A stretch of 64,000 nt of DNA from Acidobacteriota bacterium (GTDB lineage: Bacteria > Acidobacteriota > UBA890 > WLXD01). The position numbers and the translations under genes were made by a program. The stretch covers positions 372,001-436,000 of the forward strand of contig WLXD01000002.1 of assembly GCA_012103255.1 (NCBI GenBank), in the 5' to 3' direction. The notes beneath the pieces were generated by a model. That model was given only the letters and a program-made list of their open reading frames with translations. It made no database searches and was not told the DNA's origin. Shown here in pieces: positions 55,350-62,016 of the stretch. Numbering within the stretch: the first letter of the stretch is position 1; each line of letters opens with the position of its first letter.

Positions 55350-57917
55350 CTAGCGAGTTCGGCTCGACGCTCGCTCCAGTCGTTCGAGGGCCGGCGCCAG
55401 TTGGCGTTCGATCTCGGCCATCACCTCGTCGACGCGCATTGCGGCGATCTCCGCCTCCACGCGCTCGATGTTCTCTTGTACTTGCAATGCCTCGACCTCG
55501 CGGTCCAGGGCGGCGAGACGCTCCTCGAGCTCATAGGCTGCGATGCGTTCCTGCACCTCGGCGACCTCGGCCTCCACATCGCCGCTCTGCTCCTGCACCT
55601 CGGCGGCTTCGAGCTCAGCCGCCCGTTGCGCCTCCACCAGCTGAGCCCGCATCTCTTCCACGCGCCGCTCGGCTGCCTCCATCAGCGCGTCGATATGAAC
55701 GAGCTCTTCGTCCGTCGCGTAGCGACGTTGGGCTCGCAGCGCGTTCATGGTGCCAGCATGGGTGGCCATCCGACCACGTATGGTTGCTGCGCGGCCGCGC
55801 GCCGTGGCGACCTCGCCCCTGGCCGTCGCATGACGACCGTGAATCGTGGCGATCTCGCCGCGCATCGTTGCTACCTGGCCACGAGCCGTAGCCATCTGAC
55901 CGCGAATCGTGGCGGCCTCCCCGCGAATCGTGGCGATCTCACCCCGCTTGGTGGCTACCTCGCCCCGGACCCGGGAAATCTGCCAGCGAGTGCTCACCAC
56001 GTCCTGGATCGCGGAATACCACTCGCGTGCCGCCTCGTCGAAGGGTCGCTCCTCGCCATCAACCTGCCAGGTGTAGTCATTGCCGGCGCGCACCTCGAGC
56101 CAGCGGCGCCCCGCGTCGTTGCGCGTCTCATAAACGATCACCGCATCCGGACCCATGTCGATCACGCGGCCGGTGTCTTCGTCGAGTTCGACTGCGCCGT
56201 AGGTACGCATGCAAGCCAACTCGCCATCACTGTGGTGGACGGACGAGTAGTTGTAACGGCCGTTCGAGTTGCGTCCGCGCGTATCAGCGGACGCGTCGAT
56301 CGCGCATGCATCATGCCGTCCTCGTTGCGCGCTGGGCGCAGGAGCGAGGGCAGGCACCGGCACGCCGGGCAAGGTCGGCACCACGGATGTGGCGGGCGCA
56401 TCGGCCTGAGGCACGATCCCGGTCCAGGTATAAAGAGCTGGCAAGACCACCGGCACTCCACTCGGCGTAGCCACCGCGGCGGGCTGAGGAGCCGGAACGG
56501 CCGCGGGTGAGGCAATCGCAGCGGTCGAGTCGGCGCGCGGCGCAGCCGTCGGCACAACGGCCTCGGATTGAATATCGGAACGCACCCGAATGACTGGTCG
56601 CTGTTTCACCACGACTCGGGGAGCGTCCTGGACGTCGACCTTCACGTTCGGCCGCACCTTCACCTGCGAATTGACCTTCATCTCAAGTCGCGACTCGGTC
56701 TTCACCACCGGGGCGACCTTGATGTGGACCTTGTCCTTGACCTGTACCTCGACCTTGGGCTTGACGGTCACCTTTACCTTGTCGGGTTCTTGCGGCGCCG
56801 CTGCGGCCACGGACAGGGTGGTGATGCTCGCGAACACAGCCAGGGCAACCGCCGTCTGGCGACGGAGAGGTCGCCGGTCTTTGCGGAGGATATTCATCAG
56901 TCGTTTCTCCATAAGGGAGCGTTGAACCATCGGGAGTGCGGCGATTGCCGCGGTGTTGGCCGGCTGAAGTGCATCGTGCAAATGCAACAGTTCGCGGGCG
57001 TAGCTCGACGGCCTGGCGCCCAGTGCGAGAACGGTCTCATCACATGCTTCCTCTCGCGCCGACATGGCCCGATGCGCTGCCAACCACGCGAGCGGGTTGG
57101 GCCAGTGCATCGCCAACGCGAGACGTGCAATGAGGTGACGCACGGGATCCCAGTGCGCTACGTGCACCAGTTCATGCAGAAGAACAAAGCGACGTCGCTC
57201 GGCACTCCACCGGCGAGCCAGCTCGGGCACGAGCACCACACTGCGCAGGAGGCCGCCGGCCATTGGCGTCCCCACACATGTGCTCGTGCGCAACCTGACG
57301 TTCTCGCGCATACCTAGGAGCGCGCGAGAGTTCCGCAGGTCGGTTCGCCAAGCGACGTCGAGAAGGTCACCGGCGCGCGCCATCAGGCTGGCAGCGCGTC
57401 GGAAAGCCAGAAAGACGAACAGGAGTGCGAGAGCCGTGCCTGCCGACCAGACGATGAGAACGGCCGTCTCGGACGAATTCACCAACCAGTCGCCGGCCCG
57501 CTCGGCCTGCGCGACAAGACCCACAAGCGCCGCGGCGGCGCGGCTGCGCCTCGTATCCGCGAACCTCGATTCGTCCGAGTACGCGGTCGCGCGCCCGTCG
57601 GCCGAGACGGTTTGCACATCAGCGACTGCGGTCCGCTCGGCTTGCTTCGCCACTGGTTCGGGGGCCGGCAAGTTTGTGGCGACTGGATGCCTTTCAGCGA
57701 CCCCCGCCTCTAGAACAGGAAGTCCCGGCACCGGCAGAGTCGGCAAGACGAGGGTGAGAATCGGGAGAGCCAACAGGGCCACGAAACTCGCAGTCCACAA
57801 CGCGTGTCGCGTCTGAGCGGGCGCGCGACGCAGGGCCCAGTCGAAACCCAAAGCCAGCAACAGAATCGCGCTCGATTTCGCCATCAGGGCGACTACCCAT
57901 GCGAAGACGACACTCAT
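55350..57917 (-). CDS. M56 family BlaR1-like membrane metallopeptidase with repeat-rich C-terminal part
   Basis: 855 residues. The N-terminal about 350 residues are the BlaR1/MecR1 metallopeptidase: membrane helices, then HELVH (248-252) with HWD, and the second-shell EEACDE near 290. In BlaR1 this domain triggers removal of the BlaI-type repressor. The usual penicillin-binding sensor domain is missing. In its place are a Lys/Val alternating strand-rich stretch (about 377-427; KVKVTVKPKVEVQVKDKV), a Pro/Ala linker, a beta domain, ten 7-residue repeats (651-720) and a long charged coiled coil (about 735-850). Its ATG overlaps the BlaI stop (ATGA). The signal sensed is unknown; the tail suggests it is mechanical or polymeric. 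Confidence 0.82.
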   Translation of the reverse strand: MSVVFAWVVALMAKSSAILLLALGFDWALRRAPAQTRHALWTASFVALLALPILTLVLPTLPVPGLPVLEAGVAERHPVATNLPAPEPVAKQAERTAVADVQTVSADGRATAYSDESRFADTRRSRAAAALVGLVAQAERAGDWLVNSSETAVLIVWSAGTALALLFVFLAFRRAASLMARAGDLLDVAWRTDLRNSRALLGMRENVRLRTSTCVGTPMAGGLLRSVVLVPELARRWSAERRRFVLLHELVHVAHWDPVRHLIARLALAMHWPNPLAWLAAHRAMSAREEACDETVLALGARPSSYARELLHLHDALQPANTAAIAALPMVQRSLMEKRLMNILRKDRRPLRRQTAVALAVFASITTLSVAAAAPQEPDKVKVTVKPKVEVQVKDKVHIKVAPVVKTESRLEMKVNSQVKVRPNVKVDVQDAPRVVVKQRPVIRVRSDIQSEAVVPTAAPRADSTAAIASPAAVPAPQPAAVATPSGVPVVLPALYTWTGIVPQADAPATSVVPTLPGVPVPALAPAPSAQRGRHDACAIDASADTRGRNSNGRYNYSSVHHSDGELACMRTYGAVELDEDTGRVIDMGPDAVIVYETRNDAGRRWLEVRAGNDYTWQVDGEERPFDEAAREWYSAIQDVVSTRWQISRVRGEVATKRGEIATIRGEAATIRGQMATARGQVATMRGEIATIHGRHATARGEVATARGRAATIRGRMATHAGTMNALRAQRRYATDEELVHIDALMEAAERRVEEMRAQLVEAQRAAELEAAEVQEQSGDVEAEVAEVQERIAAYELEERLAALDREVEALQVQENIERVEAEIAAMRVDEVMAEIERQLAPALERLERASSRTR
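55758..55967 (-). repeat. ten in-frame 21-base repeats in the M56 gene
   Basis: Ten consecutive 21-base units encode the 7-residue pattern R-G-x-x-A-T-x (RGEVATK, RGEIATI, RGEAATI, RGQMATA, RGQVATM, RGEIATI, HGRHATA, RGEVATA, RGRAATI, RGRMATH). The A-T pair is invariant and the R-G pair nearly so, with one H-G. The period suits a heptad coiled coil leading into the charged coiled coil that follows. Confidence 0.85.
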
Positions 57918-58300
57918 CGCCCTTCCTCCACGGCTTCGTCGATCAGGAGCTTCAGTCGATTGCGCTCCTCTTCAGACAACTCGTTGCCGCCAAGCTCGAG
58001 CAACGTGGTCATCGCGCTCTCGGTCGAGCCGCCGAAGAAAGTATTGAGGACATGCTCGAGTTCCGAGCGTCGGGCGGCCGCGCGTGGAACCGTCGGTGAG
58101 TAGACGTAGCGGCGACCGTCGCGCGCCGTCTTGACGTGTCCCTTCTCGAGCAACGCCCTCAGCGTGGTGCGCACCGCCGCGTCGGTGGGCGGGTCGGGCA
58201 TGGCTTCGCGAACTTCCGCTGCCGTGGCGAGGCCGCGGGCGTAGATGATGTCCATCACCTCTTGCTCGCGTCGGCTCAGCCGAGTCTTGGATTCCGTCAC
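57914..58300 (-). CDS. BlaI/MecI/CopY family transcriptional repressor
   Basis: 128 residues from GTG 58300, where the family's N terminus begins (VTESKTRLSRREQEVMDIIYARG). The alternative ATG at 58348 would place the start codon inside the operator dyad. The winged helix is clear (ATAAEVREAMPDPPTDAAVRTTLRALLEKGHV, RRYVYSPTVPRAAARR), as is the C-terminal dimerisation helix (LSEEERNRLKLLIDEAVEEGR). Its stop overlaps the M56 protease gene, the standard blaI-blaR1 order. A perfect double dyad lies immediately upstream. No beta-lactamase gene is adjacent, so the pair controls something else. Confidence 0.9.
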   Translation of the reverse strand: MTESKTRLSRREQEVMDIIYARGLATAAEVREAMPDPPTDAAVRTTLRALLEKGHVKTARDGRRYVYSPTVPRAAARRSELEHVLNTFFGGSTESAMTTLLELGGNELSEEERNRLKLLIDEAVEEGR

Positions 58301-58346
58301 GCTGTTGAACTCTTGGGGATCGTTCAGAACCGAGACTACGCACCAC

Positions 58347-58386
58347 ATGTTGGAAAATCAACAGTTAATTGTTGATTTTCCAACAT
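58347..58386. promoter_or_regulatory. double BlaI-type operator dyad
   Basis: A 17-base arm (58347-58363) is repeated in perfect inverted form at 58370-58386, separated by GTTAAT. Each arm is itself a dyad, TGTTG-N6-CAACA, centred at 58355.5 and 58377.5, so there are two repressor sites 22 bases (about two turns) apart on the same helix face. It lies between the BlaI gene and the divergent propeller gene at 58494, so both may be controlled. Confidence 0.8.
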
Positions 58387-58493
58387 TTCTCGAATCATCG
58401 CGTCTGGGCCGGCTCAATCGCAAAGCGCCGCCTGGTCAGGTTACCTTCCCAACCATCCGGTCCACGGCGCTCCCCGCCGAACGGAGGTGCGCT

Positions 58494-59765
58494 TTGTCGC
58501 AAACCACGCGTAGCCTGATCCACTGCGTCGTACCGGCGCTCCTGCTGCCTTGCCTGGCCTGCTCCAGCCCGGCCGACAACGGACACACGTTCGAGACGAT
58601 CGTCGAGGACGGGATTCCCGTGGCGGTGAACTCCGCGATCCCGAAGTTCACGGGTGAACTGTTCGAGTACGAGAAGGCCGTTGAGATCCGGGTCGATCCC
58701 GACAACGAAGAGACCATGCTGTACCGACCCTTCTCCTTGTCGCGTGGTCCCGACGGCCGCTACTACGTTGCCGACTACGGCAACCACCGCGTCGCGATCT
58801 TCGACGCCGACGGCAACTACGTCGAATCCATCGGCCGCGAAGGCGAAGGCCCCGGCGAGATCATGAATCCACGAGTGATCTCGTTCGACGGTGAGGTGAT
58901 GTCCGTCGAAGGCAACTGGCTCAGCCGCTTCACCCTCGAGGGGGAGTTCATCGACGAGGAGCGTGGCCGCCGCGTGGCGGATCGATCTCGCGACGGACAT
59001 CTCATCTCGTTTCCCATGCCGCAGGGCGACGATGGCACCGGCACCTACATGCTCAGCATGCTGGCCAACGTCCGAAGCGTCGATGGCGCCGAGATCGGCG
59101 AACTGGAAACCGAGACCGTTGCTTTCTCGAAGGTTGGTTCGGACAAGACTCGCCATGAGTTCCACTATGCGGCCCGACCGTCGATTCACTACTACGCTCC
59201 GACGGACGAACTCATGCTCGTACCCGCGTCGAGTCCCGAATTACGCTGGTTCACCCTCGACGGCACTGAGTCACGCCAGGCCCGCATCGATCTTGGGCCA
59301 TCCGAGCTCACGGAGTTCGATCGCAAGCGCGTTCTAGACCACTACGACTCGCTGATCCAGGCTGCGATCGGCGCCGGCGGAGAGGATCTCGCGGAAGATC
59401 TGCGAAACAGGAAACGATTGGTCGAGTTCGCCGACCCGAAGGCCTATTGGACGCGGCCGCGTGTTGAGCGATCCGGATGGCTCTGGCTCCGCCTGCCGGC
59501 TCCTGACATCGGGATCTACGTCGTCGGTTCACAGCCGGTCGAACAACCGCAGTCGTTCCGCATCATGGACTCAAACGGCGAGTACATCGGCGACACGAAC
59601 TGGCCCCGCGAGGTCATCCGCTTCGGGGCGAGACTCGAAGACGGGTACTTGATGAGCATGATCCCCGATCGAGAAACCGGCGAGACCATTCCAACTGCCT
59701 ACCGAATCATCCCCGCCGTGCCCGGCCTGGTCTATCCACCAGGGACTGACGCCCCCGACAGCTGA
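58494..59765 (+). CDS. six-bladed beta-propeller lipoprotein (group A)
   Basis: 423 residues from TTG 58494, chosen because GGAGG lies six bases before it and the lipoprotein signal (LLPCLAC) starts there; upstream in-frame codons run through the operator. The strongest blade is GRYYVADYGNHRVAIFDADG followed by IGREGEGPGEI, nearly the same as in the propeller at 33266. Other blade-like parts include VMSVEGNWLSRFTLEG and SFRIMDSNGEYIGDTNWP. It diverges from the BlaI/M56 pair across the double dyad and is probably a regulated target. A stem-loop follows the stop at once. Function unknown. Confidence 0.83.
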   Translation: MSQTTRSLIHCVVPALLLPCLACSSPADNGHTFETIVEDGIPVAVNSAIPKFTGELFEYEKAVEIRVDPDNEETMLYRPFSLSRGPDGRYYVADYGNHRVAIFDADGNYVESIGREGEGPGEIMNPRVISFDGEVMSVEGNWLSRFTLEGEFIDEERGRRVADRSRDGHLISFPMPQGDDGTGTYMLSMLANVRSVDGAEIGELETETVAFSKVGSDKTRHEFHYAARPSIHYYAPTDELMLVPASSPELRWFTLDGTESRQARIDLGPSELTEFDRKRVLDHYDSLIQAAIGAGGEDLAEDLRNRKRLVEFADPKAYWTRPRVERSGWLWLRLPAPDIGIYVVGSQPVEQPQSFRIMDSNGEYIGDTNWPREVIRFGARLEDGYLMSMIPDRETGETIPTAYRIIPAVPGLVYPPGTDAPDS

Positions 59766-59797
59766 TCTGCCGACGGTCCGGGGTAGACCGGGGCAGA
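59766..59797 (+). terminator. stem-loop after the propeller gene
   Basis: TCTGCC (59766-59771) and GGTC (59775-59778) pair with GACC (59786-59789) and GGCAGA (59792-59797), with small internal mismatches, starting at the base after the stop codon. No U-run follows, so termination strength is uncertain. Confidence 0.4.
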
Positions 59798-59886
59798 GTC
59801 CACTAAGATGCGCTTGGCGTTGCGCGAGGAAAAGGCCGGCCGCGTGAACGTCGGACGCGACCGTCACCGGCCGTCAGGAGTGCACC

Positions 59887-60681
59887 ATGCGGACTCGTTC
59901 CATTGCCGTCGCGCTAGCTGGGGTTGTCCTCTTCCTCCCCCTTTCGGCTTTCGGTCAGGAGTCCGATTTCCTGATTCGCCGGGTTCAGGACCTGGAGGAG
60001 AGCGTCAAGATCCAGTTGAGCGTGGAGTCTCAGGGCGCTGTCGATGCCTGTTTGTTCGGGACCGTGTCTGTGGGATACGTCGGCTGGGCAGCGGGTACCG
60101 ATCGTTCCGTGATCGAGGTCACGCAGCCGGCGCCGGGAACCGTCAACGTATTCGTCAAGAAGGCCACGGGGCCTCAGGGCCTCCTGCGGTTGCGCGTCCG
60201 CTGTTCTGTGGAGTCTGTTGGCGGAACCATGACGTGGGAGGACACATTCGACTTGAGCGGCGGCGGCCTGGTTCGAAATCCACGCGGCCCCTCCGGCCCC
60301 CCAGGCCCGCCAGGTCCGGTGGGACCCGCTGGCCCGCCAGGTCCGGCGGGAGACGCTGGCAATCTGGTTTCGGTGTACACACGGTTTGCAAACGTTGTGG
60401 CGCCAGCGGTGGTCAACCCTGGCGACGGTGCGGGCCCGGTCGTTTCAGCCGACGTTGCGTGCCGGAGCGGAGATACTGCTCTGAGCGGAGGGTTCTTCAA
60501 CGGCAGTAGCGACCCCAGCGTCACTCTTTTCAGTAGCGTCCCGCTCACCATCGGAACCCGCCCTTCCGGCTGGCGCTGCACCTTCCGCAACCTGGCCGAC
60601 GTCGATCAGGCTGTCGACTGCATCGCGCTGTGTCGAGCAGACTCCGAGGCCGCCGCTGCGCCGCCACAGCCACGGCAGTAG
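59887..60681 (+). CDS. secreted protein with a short collagen-like segment
   Basis: 264 residues. The signal peptide (MRTRSIAVALAGVVLFLPLSAFG) is cleaved near residue 23. A beta-like N-terminal domain (about 30-135) leads into about eight G-x-y triplets (GPSGPPGPPGPVGPAGPPG, about 139-163), then a cysteine-containing domain of about 100 residues (DVACRSGDTALSGGFFNG, GWRCTFRNLADVDQAVDCIALC). Eight triplets are few, so a trimeric stalk is possible but unproven. Domains with this SGGF/C pattern after collagen-like repeats occur in bacterial surface proteins of unknown function. AGGAG sits seven bases before the ATG. Confidence 0.8.
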   Translation: MRTRSIAVALAGVVLFLPLSAFGQESDFLIRRVQDLEESVKIQLSVESQGAVDACLFGTVSVGYVGWAAGTDRSVIEVTQPAPGTVNVFVKKATGPQGLLRLRVRCSVESVGGTMTWEDTFDLSGGGLVRNPRGPSGPPGPPGPVGPAGPPGPAGDAGNLVSVYTRFANVVAPAVVNPGDGAGPVVSADVACRSGDTALSGGFFNGSSDPSVTLFSSVPLTIGTRPSGWRCTFRNLADVDQAVDCIALCRADSEAAAAPPQPRQ

Positions 60682-60770
60682 CTCCCGAAGCACAACGACA
60701 CCACCACCCGACGGAGCTAGCGGCACATGGTCGCCATCCGCACGCGGGCTGCCGGGAAACGGAGACTCGC

Positions 60771-61955
60771 CTAGCAGCTCTGCGCTGAGCGATCTTCGCC
60801 AGCGTCGAGTCGGGCTACGTAGTAGCGGTAGAGCTTGAACCCAAGGGCGACGGCGAGGATGAGCCCACAGGCCAGAGCCGGCTCGCCCGAATACGGGGTG
60901 AGCAGTACCGCAACCACGCCGATGGGCAGCACCAGATGTTGGGTGAGCGAGTTGCCGGGACGGAAGTGCATGGCCCACAGGCTGATCAGGAAGATCGCAA
61001 CCGGAACGGCAAGCGCGTATCCGGCAGTGACACCGCTGATTTCTGCGTGACCGGTGTCGTAGTCGACCAGTACCGCGAGTCCGGCGCCGACCGCGGCACC
61101 GGATCCGAAGATGAAGTAGTGACCATAGCCCCAGAAGAACGCGCTGCCCATGTTCGCCAGTCGATCGGTCATCGGGCGACCGAAATAGAGCCACCAGAGC
61201 GAAAAGACCACGAGCAGCCCGCCAATGATCGTGGGCAGGATCTCGCGCCACGGCACCGATGCGTCGGACGCGGTGTCGATAGCTGCCGATGCCGCCAGGA
61301 TCGATTCACCCAGAACGATGATCGTGAACAGACCGTAGCGTTCGGCGATATGCCCGTCGTGCCAGGGCGCGCCGTCGATGGCTCGGGACGCCCACACCGG
61401 CACCGCGAGCTCACCGATCGCTCCCCCGACGAAGAGCGCCACGATGTATTCCGGAGGCGCCTGTAGCAATGCCACCCAGTAGATCTGCATCACTGTGATA
61501 CCCATGGCGTAGCGGTAGGCGGCAGCGCGACCCTCCGGATGGTGCGCGGCGGCGCGGAGCCACTGGAACACCATCGCAGCCCGCATCACCACGAAGCCAT
61601 ACGTCACCACGGTCCAGTCGCCACCGAACGCATCCGGCACCCCGGCGGCCAGCATGAGGGCCCCGGTGATCTGGATGAAGATCACGATGCGATAGGGCAC
61701 ATCGTCCGTGTCGTAGGTCGTGGCGAACCACGTGAAGCCCATCCACGCCCACCAGATCGCGAAGAACACCAAGGCGTAGTTCAGTAGGCCGTCGGCAACG
61801 TGATCCGCCGAGATCGCGTGATGCAGCTGACCGGCGGCGGCGGCCACGGCCACCACGAAGACAAGGTCGAAGAACAGCTCGAGCGGAGTCGCAGCGCGGT
61901 GGACCTCCTCGGGATCGCGAGGTGGCATCGGCGCGAAGAGCCTGCGAACGGGCAT
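60771..61955 (-). CDS. low temperature requirement protein A (LtrA) family membrane protein
   Basis: 394 residues from ATG 61955, which has AGGGAG seven bases upstream; an in-frame ATG at 62006 has no such site. The LtrA family signatures are TPLELFFDLVFVVAVAAAAGQLHH at the first helix, ERYGLFTIIVLGESILA in the middle and LYFGRPM after it, with about twelve membrane segments. The family's biochemical role is not established, although it was named for growth of Listeria at low temperature. It stands between the collagen-like gene and the ADOP on the same strand, 61 bases after the ADOP stop. Confidence 0.88.
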   Translation of the reverse strand: MPVRRLFAPMPPRDPEEVHRAATPLELFFDLVFVVAVAAAAGQLHHAISADHVADGLLNYALVFFAIWWAWMGFTWFATTYDTDDVPYRIVIFIQITGALMLAAGVPDAFGGDWTVVTYGFVVMRAAMVFQWLRAAAHHPEGRAAAYRYAMGITVMQIYWVALLQAPPEYIVALFVGGAIGELAVPVWASRAIDGAPWHDGHIAERYGLFTIIVLGESILAASAAIDTASDASVPWREILPTIIGGLLVVFSLWWLYFGRPMTDRLANMGSAFFWGYGHYFIFGSGAAVGAGLAVLVDYDTGHAEISGVTAGYALAVPVAIFLISLWAMHFRPGNSLTQHLVLPIGVVAVLLTPYSGEPALACGLILAVALGFKLYRYYVARLDAGEDRSAQSC

Positions 61956-62016
61956 TGGGGGCTCCCTGAAGCGGGTCGCTAGTTCGTTGATTCCGCGCCG
62001 GAGCATACCGCGCTGG

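Noticed and set aside
55758-55967. Possible CRISPR-like array (ten regularly spaced repeats)
   Set aside because: The 21-base units are contiguous without spacers and stay in frame inside the M56 gene; they encode a 7-residue protein repeat.
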